Shown: positions 8,281 to 16,762, counted from the stretch's first letter. The stretch is DNA of 64,000 bases from Microbacterium sp. AG238 (GCF_003610405.1 NZ_RAQC01000003.1:1-64000), one strand, 5' to 3'. Program-made: numbers and translations. The notes: generated by a model from the sequence alone, not told the origin.

Positions 8281-9348
8281 GTGAATGAAACGTACGGGAC
8301 CGGATCCCACAAGGGCGACGTCGGTCGCTTCCTCGCCACCGCTCGGCGCGCCGCCGGGCTCACGCAGAAGGAGCTCGCCGCGAGCGTCTTCGTGACCGAG
8401 TCGGCGGTGTCGAAGTGGGAGCGCGGGCTGTCGTACCCCGACCTCGCGACTCTCGGTCCGCTCGCGCAAGCGCTGGGGGTGACCGAGGGTGAGCTCGTCA
8501 GCGCCAGTGCGGACGACCGTGGCCGGCTCGACGCGCACCAGGCTCGCGTGCACCGCCGGTGGCGGGCCGCCCTGCTGTGGACCACGATTGGCGCGTACGC
8601 CGTCGCGCTGGTCGCGACCTTCGTGACCAACCTCGCCGTCGAGCACACGCTGTCGTGGTTCTGGATCGTCGCCTCGGCGGTCGCTCTGGCGTTCTCGCTG
8701 ACCACGCTGCCGCTGCTGGTGACGGGGCGGCGCGGCTGGACGACCTTCGCCGCGGCGCTGGTGTCGCTCGGCCTGCTGCTCGCGTCCGTCGAGGCGCTGA
8801 CCTCGGCAGGGTTCCTCGGCGTCACCGGTGCCGCGATCCTGTTCGCGGCGGTCGTGGTCTGGGGGCCGCTCGCGTTGCGATCGTTCGGTTCGGGATGGCT
8901 GCGCGCACACAGCGCCGCGGTCGCTGTCGTGATCGATGCGGTGGGGCTGACGCTGATGCTCGCCGTGATCCTCGGGGCGGTGGGCCAGGACCGCGCGTTC
9001 GTCGAGATCGCACTGCCCCTCGTCGCCGGAGGCTTCGGTCTGGCCCTGCTGATCGTTCTGGTGATCCGCTACCTTCCGCTGCGCGGGCTGCAGCGGGCCG
9101 CCATCGTGTGCCTGGTCGCGGGTGCCGTCGCGGTCGTCGCCGGGCCGCTCGTCGACGGGCTTCTGGAGCACGCCCCGGTCGTGCTGGGTCCCGTCGATCT
9201 GACGACGTGGTCGGACGCGACGATCAACGGCAACGTGACGGCGCTGATCGCGGGGGCGTGCGTGCTCACGGCCATGGTTCTGGGGGTGTTGTCATTCGTG
9301 CTGCGGCGCGGCGATCGTCCGGACGCCGCTGACGTCGTGGCGATCTGA
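8281..9348 (+). CDS. XRE-family regulator with a multi-helix membrane domain
   Basis: A predicted membrane-tethered transcription regulator of about 355 residues. The N-terminal 75 residues form a helix-turn-helix of the XRE/Cro type (LTQKELAASVFVTESAVSKWERGLSYPDL). The rest contains about eight hydrophobic helices with no recognisable ligand domain. The frame is open back to a GTG at 8206, but GTG 8281 (VNETYGTG) gives the usual distance to the HTH and is preferred; neither has a strong ribosome site. The last 57 bases overlap the end of the convergent glycosyltransferase gene. Targets and signal are unknown. Confidence 0.78.
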   Translation: MNETYGTGSHKGDVGRFLATARRAAGLTQKELAASVFVTESAVSKWERGLSYPDLATLGPLAQALGVTEGELVSASADDRGRLDAHQARVHRRWRAALLWTTIGAYAVALVATFVTNLAVEHTLSWFWIVASAVALAFSLTTLPLLVTGRRGWTTFAAALVSLGLLLASVEALTSAGFLGVTGAAILFAAVVVWGPLALRSFGSGWLRAHSAAVAVVIDAVGLTLMLAVILGAVGQDRAFVEIALPLVAGGFGLALLIVLVIRYLPLRGLQRAAIVCLVAGAVAVVAGPLVDGLLEHAPVVLGPVDLTTWSDATINGNVTALIAGACVLTAMVLGVLSFVLRRGDRPDAADVVAI

Positions 9349-10044
9349 GAGCCGCGCGTGGGTGGCCCGGACGAAGGCGGCGTACCCGCCGGGTGTGCGG
9401 CCGTCGAACCTGCCGGAGGTGACGACTTCGTTGTGATCCGTTGCCACCACGCGGGCGCCGACCGCACGTGCCCCGCGCACGAGCTCGACATCCTCGTGCT
9501 CGTCGAGGTCGGCGAACCCGCCCGCCGCGAGGTACACCTCGCCACTCAGGCCCAGGTTCGCGCCGTGCACGTTGCCGGCCGGGTTGCCGGGGTGGTGCGT
9601 CGCGATCCAGTGGGCGGCGTGCCGCGCCGTGAGGTCGGCGAAATCCGGGCGCACCGTGCCCAGGACCACCTCGGCGCCTGCCGCGTGGAGGTCGAGCTGG
9701 TGGCTGAGCCAGTTGGGCGGGACGACGGAGTCGCCGTCGGTCGTGGCGATCCAGGTGCGCGCCGGCGGGACGTCGCCGAGCTCGTCGAGCGCCTCGGCGA
9801 CTCCCGCACGCCGAGCTGCGCCGACGCAGCGCGCGTCGATGCGCAGGGTGCGCACGGGCCAGGAACGCGCGATGACCTCGGAGGCGTCCGTGCAGGCGTC
9901 GAGAACGACGATGGGCGCGATCCGGACGCCCGGATGCGTCTGCCCGGTGTGTTCGAGCGCCGTGGTCAGCGCCGCGAGGCAGCGATCGAGGAGGTCGGCT
10001 TCGTCATGCACCGGCACGACGACCGCCACCGCATCCGGGGTCAC
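9292..10044 (-). CDS. Glycosyltransferase family 2
   Basis: A 250-residue GT-A fold glycosyltransferase. The N-terminus reads VAVVVPVHDEADLLDRCL, the typical nucleotide-sugar entry strand. The acidic DGD motif (IATTDGDSVVPPNWL, near residue 100) would bind the metal and sugar nucleotide. HEDVEL supplies the likely acceptor-side acids. There is no membrane segment. The GTG start at 10044 overlaps the stop of the PIG-L/methyltransferase gene (GTGA), so the two are translationally coupled; a longer upstream frame lies inside that gene and is not coding. Donor and acceptor are unknown. Confidence 0.85.
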   Translation of the reverse strand: MTPDAVAVVVPVHDEADLLDRCLAALTTALEHTGQTHPGVRIAPIVVLDACTDASEVIARSWPVRTLRIDARCVGAARRAGVAEALDELGDVPPARTWIATTDGDSVVPPNWLSHQLDLHAAGAEVVLGTVRPDFADLTARHAAHWIATHHPGNPAGNVHGANLGLSGEVYLAAGGFADLDEHEDVELVRGARAVGARVVATDHNEVVTSGRFDGRTPGGYAAFVRATHARLSDRHDVSGVRTIAAPQHE

Positions 10045-11408
10045 GCGACGAGACCGGTCTCGTTCGCGACCGAGCGGGCGGCTGCTCCCGCGAACACCTC
10101 GAGGATGAAGTCCTCCTCGTCGTGGCGGACGAGGCGCGTCAGCGACCCCTCGGCGTGCAGAGCCGCGTGGACGTCGTCGCCCGAGAGGGGGTACTCCGCC
10201 ACCGGGTGGCGCCAATGGCACGCGATCAGGTGCCCGTCCGGTGTCAGCGACGAGACGATGCGTCCGACGGCGGCGGTCAGATCGGTCGTGTCCCAGTAGT
10301 AGCCGACCTCGGAGAGCACGACGAGGTCGAACTCGCCGCCCGGCCACTCGCCCGGAAGTGCTGCTCGTGCGAGACGCACGTCGCTGCGCTCGCCGAGGCG
10401 TCGTGCCGCGACGGCGAGCGGCGCGTCGGCGATGTCGACCGCGAGCAGGGCATCGCACCGTTCCGCGAGCAACGCCGTGAGCGCACCCGTCGAGCACCCG
10501 AGCTCGAGCGCTGACCGGTATCGGGCGCGTGGGAGGGTCGCCATCGTGATCTCTCGTTTGCGTTGTTCGTACCACCGCGAGTCGAAGCCCCAGGGGTCGT
10601 CGCCGTTGCGCCGGTAGAACGCGTCGAAGAAGCCGCGGGTCAGGCTTCGCGCCTCGCGCGGGGCGCGGATGAACACCTCGAACGAGCGGTCGAAGTGTTG
10701 CTGCATCCCCTCATGGAGCATCACCTCGTCGCCGGGGGCCGCCGACAGGGGCTCTACCTGGCTGCGGTGCATGCGAGTGGCGGCACGTTTGCTGTCGATC
10801 TCGGTGCCGCTGAGGTCGACGATCTCTATCTCGTCCCAGGGGACGTCGGCGGGCGAGCCCCAGTGCCACAGCCAGATGGGGTAGGCCCGGCAGGGGATGC
10901 CGACGTGTGAACACACCTCGTCGACCACCTCGCCGACGACCCGATGATCGCGGTGCCCGTCGCCCTGCCAGGGTGACACGACGAGCCGGCGGGTGCTGCC
11001 GGGGTCAGCCTGCAGTGCGTCACGGATGCCGCGCGCGATCTCGTCGCGCGCGGCATCCGTCTCACCGTCGGGAATGCCGAGGAACCGCGGGCGGATGGTC
11101 GGCGAGAGCTCCGCGAGCGCCCGGGTCGCCTCTTCTCGGCGCAGGTGGGCGAGCTCATCCGGCCGGTGGGTCGGCGAGTCCGGGTGCGACCCCTCGCCGT
11201 CGGTCACGACGAGCACGGTCACGGCGCCGCCGCGCGCCGCTACGCGCGTCATCAGGCCGGCCGCTCCCAGGGTCTCGTCGTCGGGGTGGGCGGCGACGAC
11301 GATGAGGTGGTCGACGTCGTCGGGCATCGTCGGGAGCGCACGCCCGGCGAAGGCCTCCGTCCAGGTCGCCTCGGGTGTGCCGGCGTCTCGGTGGCTGAAA
11401 CTCACCAT
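10041..11408 (-). CDS. Bifunctional PIG-L deacetylase / SAM-dependent methyltransferase
   Basis: A 455-residue two-domain cytoplasmic protein. Residues about 34-245 form a PIG-L/LmbE deacetylase with the zinc motif AHPDDE (40-45) and a second metal/catalytic region, SPWQGDGHRDHRVVG. This family removes acetyl groups from N-acetylglucosamine conjugates, as in mycothiol and GPI synthesis. Residues about 270-430 form a class I methyltransferase (ALELGCSTGALTALL SAM loop, then FDLVVLSEVGYYWD), similar to NodS-like enzymes. The gene overlaps the upstream acyl-CoA dehydrogenase-like gene by 7 bases and the downstream GT2 by 4. The fusion implies a deacetylated, methylated amino-sugar-like product; the compound is unknown. 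Confidence 0.85.
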   Translation of the reverse strand: MVSFSHRDAGTPEATWTEAFAGRALPTMPDDVDHLIVVAAHPDDETLGAAGLMTRVAARGGAVTVLVVTDGEGSHPDSPTHRPDELAHLRREEATRALAELSPTIRPRFLGIPDGETDAARDEIARGIRDALQADPGSTRRLVVSPWQGDGHRDHRVVGEVVDEVCSHVGIPCRAYPIWLWHWGSPADVPWDEIEIVDLSGTEIDSKRAATRMHRSQVEPLSAAPGDEVMLHEGMQQHFDRSFEVFIRAPREARSLTRGFFDAFYRRNGDDPWGFDSRWYEQRKREITMATLPRARYRSALELGCSTGALTALLAERCDALLAVDIADAPLAVAARRLGERSDVRLARAALPGEWPGGEFDLVVLSEVGYYWDTTDLTAAVGRIVSSLTPDGHLIACHWRHPVAEYPLSGDDVHAALHAEGSLTRLVRHDEEDFILEVFAGAAARSVANETGLVA

Positions 11409-12466
11409 GCTCCGCGCCCCTCGCTCAGGCTGGTCCCGATCCGCGCGAGGTCACGCTCCCCGTGGTGCTGGCGGAGATAGATCTGCAGGTCGGCGACGCG
11501 GCGCGCATGCGGCTCGTCTGCGACGAGCGGGAGTGGCCCGAGTGCGCGGGCCGATTCGGCGAGTGTCGTCTCGACGGCAGCCGCCACGACAGCGCGCACG
11601 CGCCCGGCGAGCAGCGCCGGATCAGGGTCGGCGTCGATCGCCTCGGCCGCCGAGCGGAGAGCGAGCCGTGCGTTCCACAGGGCCGTGTCGACGCGGGCGA
11701 GGTGGACCCGCGACAGCTGATCGGCGCCGGGGCGTCGAGCCGCGTCGAGCAATGCACCACGAAGGGCGACCGCCCCTCCCCACCAGCACGCCGCCACGCC
11801 GATCCCGCCGCGTGCGAAGCCGGGGCGGCGCAGATACCAGCCGGCCTCGCCGACGGGCACCGCGGCCGCGGAGGTGAAGTCGACCGGAGCACTCACCACC
11901 GGAACGAGTCCACGGGCGTGCCAAGGACCCGCATGAGCGTCGACCTCGGGAGTGCGCAGTGCGACCGCGAACAGCCGGCGTTCGTCGCCGTCCCACGCGG
12001 TGACGAGAGCGTGGGTGAGCTGCTGCGCGAGGGAGCACCAGGGCTTCGTGCCGGAGAGTCGCCATCCGTCGCGATCGCGGTGGGCCTCGAGACGCAGGCC
12101 GGGCCCCTCCGCGGCGAACACGCCCCACGACGAGCCGGTGCCCGCGCCGATGGACTCGAGCGCGGCCTCGCACCCCTCGCGCCGGGCTTGGCCGAGGATG
12201 TCGAGCGCGTCGAGGTGGGGTTCGAGGATGCGGGCGGCCGCGACATCGCGACCCGCCACCGAGGCGAGCAGCGACCAGTCGTCGATCGCCGAGTGATCGA
12301 GCGGCCGGGTCGCGCCGACCATGACCGCCCAGTCGAGGGTGGCGGCCACATCCGTGCCGAATCCGTCCATGTCGGCCGCGGCGTCGAGTGCGCGGGCGAC
12401 GGCGCTGTCAGCTTGTCCCTCCTCGGTCAAGCGGGGCAGGGTCATCGAGTCGCGGGGGTCGCTCAC
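11402..12466 (-). CDS. Acyl-CoA dehydrogenase-like flavoprotein
   Basis: A protein of about 354 residues related to the acyl-CoA dehydrogenase superfamily. The middle part has the flavin/substrate strand region (WRLSGTKPWCSLAQQLTHALV). The C-terminal helical bundle is rich in alanine and arginine (LARVDTALWNARLALRSAAEAI). It is short and divergent, so it may act on a carrier-bound or unusual substrate rather than on fatty acyl-CoA. The start is GTG 12466 or ATG 12445; neither has a strong ribosome site. It is first of three overlapping genes (this, PIG-L/methyltransferase, GT2), 68 bases after the UDP-glucose dehydrogenase stop. Confidence 0.72.
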   Translation of the reverse strand: MSDPRDSMTLPRLTEEGQADSAVARALDAAADMDGFGTDVAATLDWAVMVGATRPLDHSAIDDWSLLASVAGRDVAAARILEPHLDALDILGQARREGCEAALESIGAGTGSSWGVFAAEGPGLRLEAHRDRDGWRLSGTKPWCSLAQQLTHALVTAWDGDERRLFAVALRTPEVDAHAGPWHARGLVPVVSAPVDFTSAAAVPVGEAGWYLRRPGFARGGIGVAACWWGGAVALRGALLDAARRPGADQLSRVHLARVDTALWNARLALRSAAEAIDADPDPALLAGRVRAVVAAAVETTLAESARALGPLPLVADEPHARRVADLQIYLRQHHGERDLARIGTSLSEGRGAW

Positions 12467-12534
12467 CCGTTCATCATCGCGCGGACGACCGGTGCGCAGG
12501 GGGACCCGTACCCGATTCGCCGGTGTGGTGTATG

Positions 12535-13848
12535 TCAGGGGCGCCCCATGCCGCGGTAGTCCCAACCGGCGGCGCGCCATGCGTCGGCGTCGAGGCAGTT
12601 GCGTCCGTCGATGATGATCCGCCCGGCGGTGAGGGAGGCCGCATGAGCCGGGTCGAGCTCGCGACGGTACTCGTCCCACTCGGTGACGACGATGACGGCG
12701 TCGGCGGCGCGAAGGGCCTCGTCGCGGTCGTCGACATAGTTCAGCTGCGGGTGGATGCGACGGGCGTTCTCGATCGCCTCGGGATCGGTCACGGTGACCC
12801 ACGCGCCGAGGCCGTGCAGGCGAACGGCGACGTCGAGCGCGGGGGAGTCTCGGGTGTCGTCGCTGTGCGGCTTGAAGGCGGCCCCGAGCACCGTGATGTT
12901 CTTCTTGAACACCGATCCGCCGAAGGCGCTGACGACGAGGTCGACGGCGCGGTCGCGGCGCCGCATGTTGATCGCGTCGACCTCGCGGAGGAAGGCGACC
13001 GACTCGCCGCGGCCGAGCTCTTCGGCACGGGCGGAGAAGGCGCGGATGTCCTTGGGCAGGCAACCGCCGCCGAAGCCGATGCCGGCCCCGAGGAAGCGGC
13101 GGCCGATGCGTGCGTCGTGACCGATCGCGTCGGCGAGGGTCGTGACGTCTGCTCCGGTGACCTCGGCGATCTCGGCCATGGCGTTGATGAAGCTGATCTT
13201 CGTCGCGAGGAAGGCGTTCGCGGCGACCTTCACGAGTTCGGCGGTGGCGAGGTTGGTAACGATGAACGGGGTGCTCTTGGCGATCGAGGGGTGGTACACC
13301 TCGCGCAGGATGTCGGCGGCTCGCTCGCCCTCGGCGCCGGCGGGAACACCCGCGACGAGGCGGTCGGGGTCGACGGTGTCCTGCACGGCCCACCCCTCGC
13401 GCAGGAACTCCGGGTTCCAGACGAGGGTGGCGCCGGTGGGGGTCACGCGTTCGGCGAGCGTCGCGGCGGTGCCGACGGGGACCGTCGACTTGCCCGCGAC
13501 GATGTCGCCCTCGGCGAGGTGCGGGATGAGCGCATCGACAGCGGCGTTGACGTAGGTGAGGTCGGCGGCGTAGCCGTCCTTCTGCTGCGGGGTGCCCACG
13601 CCGATGAAGTGGACGGCGGCGCCGGCGGCATCCGCCATGTCGGTCGAGAAGCGGAGTCGGCCCGAGGCGAGGCCGTCGCTCAGGATCTCCTGCAGCCCGG
13701 GTTCGAAGAACGGCGCCTCGCCGTTCGAGAGCGAGGCGATCTTGCGCGCGTCGACGTCGATTCCGACGACCTCGTGCCCGATGGATGCCATCGCGGCGGC
13801 GTGGACCGCACCGAGGTAACCGCAACCGATGACCGACAGACGCATCAT
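12535..13848 (-). CDS. ugd: UDP-glucose 6-dehydrogenase
   Basis: A 437-residue enzyme that oxidises UDP-glucose to UDP-glucuronate with two NAD+. The N-terminal Rossmann motif is GCGYLG. The middle domain has NPEFLREGWAV. The catalytic cysteine is in FGGGCLPKD (C263), and the C-terminal UDP-binding domain has AAFKPHSDDTRDSP. The start ATG at 13848 (or the adjacent ATG 13845) follows GGAGAGAGAGC; the longer open frame to 13881 lacks a ribosome site. It is transcribed toward the acyl-CoA dehydrogenase/PIG-L trio and could supply glucuronate donors to it. A second nucleotide-sugar dehydrogenase lies at 32224. Confidence 0.92.
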   Translation of the reverse strand: MMRLSVIGCGYLGAVHAAAMASIGHEVVGIDVDARKIASLSNGEAPFFEPGLQEILSDGLASGRLRFSTDMADAAGAAVHFIGVGTPQQKDGYAADLTYVNAAVDALIPHLAEGDIVAGKSTVPVGTAATLAERVTPTGATLVWNPEFLREGWAVQDTVDPDRLVAGVPAGAEGERAADILREVYHPSIAKSTPFIVTNLATAELVKVAANAFLATKISFINAMAEIAEVTGADVTTLADAIGHDARIGRRFLGAGIGFGGGCLPKDIRAFSARAEELGRGESVAFLREVDAINMRRRDRAVDLVVSAFGGSVFKKNITVLGAAFKPHSDDTRDSPALDVAVRLHGLGAWVTVTDPEAIENARRIHPQLNYVDDRDEALRAADAVIVVTEWDEYRRELDPAHAASLTAGRIIIDGRNCLDADAWRAAGWDYRGMGRP

Positions 13849-13895
13849 GCTCTCTCTCCGCGGCCCCGACGGGACCGACACTCTTTCATATCAAC

Positions 13896-13938
13896 TTCCC
13901 GTGACGCGGGTGTAAACGAGCCACCCGCGTCACGGGAA
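13896..13938 (-). terminator. Perfect 17-bp hairpin after the amidase gene
   Basis: Bases 13896-13912 and 13922-13938 are exact reverse complements (17 bp) around a 9-base loop. The hairpin starts 4 bases past the amidase stop and ends the cohesin/amidase unit. There is no long T-run on the minus-strand side, so it may act by structure alone or protect the mRNA end. Confidence 0.8.
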
Positions 13939-13941
13939 TGA

Positions 13942-15795
13942 TCAGCCCGCCGGAAGCGGTCCGTACAGCGCAGGCGTCGTCCGCGCGCCGGTCGCCTGCT
14001 CGAACGAGAACGCCAGACCCAGCAGGGTTCCCTCGGCGAAATCGCGTCCCAGGAACTCGAGGTTCACGCCAGCACCGGGGATCTGCTCGGTCGCGCTCGC
14101 CTGGCCCATCGGCACCGTCACGGCCGGAAGGCCCGTGTTCGGGCTCAGCCGCATGTTGCTGCCGACCGTGCCGTAGGGCGTGCCGCTGGGATAGATGATC
14201 GCGTCGATGTCGTTCGCGTCGAGGAACTCCGTGACGATCTGCTTTCCGCGGGCGAGCTGCAGCGTGTGCGATCCCGCCGGTCCCGCCCAGTCCTCGTACT
14301 GCTGCGGGGTGACGGTCGAGCGCGGCCCGTACGTCGATGAGCCGCGGTTCGGTGCGACGTTCGGCGACTGCGCGATGGCTGCGAGGCTCCGAGCGCTGAC
14401 CGCCGGGTTCAGGTAGTCGTCGATGTAGGCCTGCAGGTCGTACCCGAACTCGACGGCGCTGCCGCTTCCCTCGCTCAGGATGCCGCTGAATCCGTCGGGC
14501 GCCGCGAGCTCGACGACCTCGGCGCCCTGCGCCTCGAGCGTCTCACGCGCAGCGGTGAACAGGCGCTGCGTCGTGGCGTTGGTGCCGACCATGTTCTGCG
14601 CGGTCGGCAGACCCGTGATCACGGCGATGCGGGCGCCGCGGAGGGCGTCGGCGTCGAGCGAAGCGGTGTAGCTGGCGGGCACGAGCCCCTCCTGGCGGGC
14701 TGTCACCGGATCCGCCGAATCGGCGCCCACGACGGCGTCGAGAGCGACCGCCGCGTCGGTGACCGAGCGCGCCATCGGACCGCCGGTGTCCTGCGAGAGC
14801 GCGAGCGGCACGATGCCGTCGCGGCTCGCGAGCCCCACCGTCGGACGCACGCCGACGAGCTGGTTGTAGGTCGACGGGATGCGGATCGAGCCGCCCGTGT
14901 CGGTGCCGAACCCGATCGCAGCGAGGTTGCTCGCGATGGCGGCGCCCGTCCCTCCCGACGATCCGCCGGAGCTGCGGTTCGTCGCGTAGGGGCTCGAGAC
15001 GGTGAGGGCGGTGCCGGCCGGCTGGTAGGCCGACCACTGCGACGACAGGTTGATAGCGAACTCGTCCATGCTCGCCTTGGCGAGGATGACCGCGCCGTCG
15101 GCGCGAAGCCCTTCGACCATGTGCGCGTCCGAGGCGGTGCGGTTGTCGTTCCAGCAGCCGCAGCCGGCCGTGGTGGGCATGTCGACGGTGTTGTAGTTGT
15201 CCTTCACCGCGATCGGCACACCGAGCAGCATGCTCGTCATGCCCTTCTCGGCGCGAACGGTGTCGGCTGCTGCTGCCGCAGCGAGGGCGGCGGCATCGCC
15301 GGTCGTGATGATCGAATTCAGCGGCCGTCCACCGGGCTCGATCACCGCGCGGTCGTAGGCGGCGATGCGGTCGAGATACTGCTGGGTGAGCTCGACCGAC
15401 GTGACGACCCCGGCGTTCATCGCCGCCTGCATCGACACGACGTCGGCCTCGACGATCTCGAAGGGACCGTCGTCGTAGATGGCTCGCTCGGAGACGAGGG
15501 CGATGTCGGATGCCGTGATCGCACCGTCCCCGTCGAGGTCGTACGCTCCCGCCTCCGCCCAGTCGGCGTCGGTGTTGGTGCTTCCGATGAACGCCGCGAC
15601 AACGGCGAGGTCGTCCGTCGTGATCCTGTCGTCGCCCGTGAGGTCGAGCTCGGTGTAGTAGGGCGCGAGGAACGGAGCCCCGGCGGTAGGTGCGGCCGCT
15701 GCGGCCACGGCGGGCGCCGCAGCTGCGGGTGCGGCGAAACCGCAGGTCAGCAGCGCGCCGATGGCGGCGGCGGGGACGATCAGCCGGCGGTTCAT
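13942..15795 (-). CDS. Secreted amidase with an N-terminal dockerin module
   Basis: A 617-residue exported enzyme. Residues 1-27 are a signal peptide (cleavage around AAPAAAA). Residues about 50-110 hold two calcium-binding dockerin loops, DLTGDDRITTDDL and DLDGDGAITASDI. Residues about 125-600 are an amidase-signature domain with the Ser-cisSer-Lys triad: lysine in VPIAVKDNYN and serines in SSGGSSGGTGAAIA, plus GFGTDTGGSIRIPS. It would hydrolyse an amide outside the cell; the substrate is unknown. The dockerin suggests attachment to a cohesin, and the gene directly upstream encodes one; the two overlap by ATGA. A dockerin at the N-terminal side is unusual, as most sit at the C-terminus. Confidence 0.85.
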   Translation of the reverse strand: MNRRLIVPAAAIGALLTCGFAAPAAAAPAVAAAAAPTAGAPFLAPYYTELDLTGDDRITTDDLAVVAAFIGSTNTDADWAEAGAYDLDGDGAITASDIALVSERAIYDDGPFEIVEADVVSMQAAMNAGVVTSVELTQQYLDRIAAYDRAVIEPGGRPLNSIITTGDAAALAAAAAADTVRAEKGMTSMLLGVPIAVKDNYNTVDMPTTAGCGCWNDNRTASDAHMVEGLRADGAVILAKASMDEFAINLSSQWSAYQPAGTALTVSSPYATNRSSGGSSGGTGAAIASNLAAIGFGTDTGGSIRIPSTYNQLVGVRPTVGLASRDGIVPLALSQDTGGPMARSVTDAAVALDAVVGADSADPVTARQEGLVPASYTASLDADALRGARIAVITGLPTAQNMVGTNATTQRLFTAARETLEAQGAEVVELAAPDGFSGILSEGSGSAVEFGYDLQAYIDDYLNPAVSARSLAAIAQSPNVAPNRGSSTYGPRSTVTPQQYEDWAGPAGSHTLQLARGKQIVTEFLDANDIDAIIYPSGTPYGTVGSNMRLSPNTGLPAVTVPMGQASATEQIPGAGVNLEFLGRDFAEGTLLGLAFSFEQATGARTTPALYGPLPAG

Positions 15796-16547
15796 GCGGT
15801 CACCGCCCGGCGGCGCAGGACGATAGCGGTGCCCGCGGCGAGAAGAACGGCGCCGAGCGCCGCGCCCAGCACGATCGGCGTCGCGTCGCCGCCGGTGGCC
15901 GAGAGCGATCCGCTGGTGGCGCCGCCGGGGGCGGAACCTCCGGATCCGGCAGCCGGGGAGCCCGCGACGGGCGCGGTCGCCGACGGTTCGGGTTCGGGTT
16001 CGGGCTCGGGCTCGGGTTCGGGCTCAGCGACGGGGAGAGCGGCGATCGTGATGTCGGCGGTCGCGGCATCCGTTGCCGTCGCCGTCTCGCCGGTGCCGCC
16101 GACGAGACGGACGCTCGGGAGTGAGACCTCGGCCGTCCCGGCGCCCTCGGCGGTGAACGAGAGCGTCGCGAGCGTGAAGGGAGCGGCAGGGTCGGAGGCG
16201 AGGCCGGGCGAGGTGCCGAGGCGGGAGTGGGTGACGGTGATCGTGCCGCTCGCGGTCTCGCGTGCGGCGGTGAAGCCGCCGTCGGGACCTGTGGCCGTGC
16301 CGTCGACGTAGTCGAGCAGAGCGTCGGGCACGGAGACTTCGAGATCGTAGGCGTAGAGGTCGACGACGTCGGTCGCCGTGAGGACGACGTCGATCCGGTC
16401 GCCTTCCGTGGCGGTGGCGGCGATGCCGATCGCGAAGGTCGCGCTGGGTGGTGCGGCCACCGCGGCCGGCGCCGCGGCGAGGGCCGCGGCCAGTGCGACG
16501 ACGCCGGCGACGGCGGGCGCGAGGGTGATCGATGGTCGAGCAGGCAT
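15792..16547 (-). CDS. Cell-wall-anchored cohesin-domain protein
   Basis: A 251-residue surface protein. Residues 1-33 are a signal peptide. Residues about 35-175 match the cohesin fold (GDRIDVVLTATDVVDLYAYD, then LATLSFTAEGAGTAEVSL), which binds dockerins. A Glu-Pro repeat linker follows, then a Gly/Ser region, LSATGGD, a hydrophobic helix and RRR, the layout of a sortase-anchored tail. With a single cohesin it can hold one dockerin enzyme, presumably the amidase encoded just downstream. The ATG at 16547 is preceded by AGGAAAGGGG at slightly long spacing. A structured leader lies 41 bases upstream. Confidence 0.82.
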   Translation of the reverse strand: MPARPSITLAPAVAGVVALAAALAAAPAAVAAPPSATFAIGIAATATEGDRIDVVLTATDVVDLYAYDLEVSVPDALLDYVDGTATGPDGGFTAARETASGTITVTHSRLGTSPGLASDPAAPFTLATLSFTAEGAGTAEVSLPSVRLVGGTGETATATDAATADITIAALPVAEPEPEPEPEPEPEPSATAPVAGSPAAGSGGSAPGGATSGSLSATGGDATPIVLGAALGAVLLAAGTAIVLRRRAVTA

Positions 16548-16587
16548 GCGGAAGCAGCCCCTTTCCTGGGTCGGGTGCACTCAGGAC

Positions 16588-16712
16588 GGCAGGCTCTCGT
16601 GGGGCTCCGAGCCCACGGTCCTCGGGGGATGCGCCGAGCTTGGCAGGACAGCGTTTCCTGTCGGTGTCGGCGCGTTACGCGCCGGTTTCACTGCCGCTGT
16701 CCCGGGCCTGCC
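16588..16712 (-). ncRNA. Candidate structured 5' leader of the cohesin/amidase operon
   Basis: Read on the minus strand, this leader can fold into a closed multi-branched RNA. A 7-bp closing stem pairs 16706-16712 with 16588-16594. Inside it, 16695-16702 pairs with 16646-16653 (8 bp) and encloses a hairpin, GGCGCG-TAA-CGCGCC, at 16669-16683. Two further hairpins follow at 16621-16638 (CTCGG/CCGAG) and 16599-16616 (GTGGG/CCCAC region). Unpaired stretches on this strand are purine-rich (GTGAAACC, GGAAAC), as in riboswitches. It matches no class I can name from memory. It could instead be a regulatory site for the divergent selO. Confidence 0.45.
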
Positions 16713-16762
16713 CGGATCATCCGGAGGACCGCCACGCCGGCCCCGGTGCGGCGCAGCCCGCG

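Noticed and set aside
16588..16712. Known riboswitch (cyclic-di-GMP-I, ydaO, cobalamin or SAM)
   Set aside because: The conserved cores of these classes, as I know them, are not found. The leader is reported only as an unassigned structured RNA.
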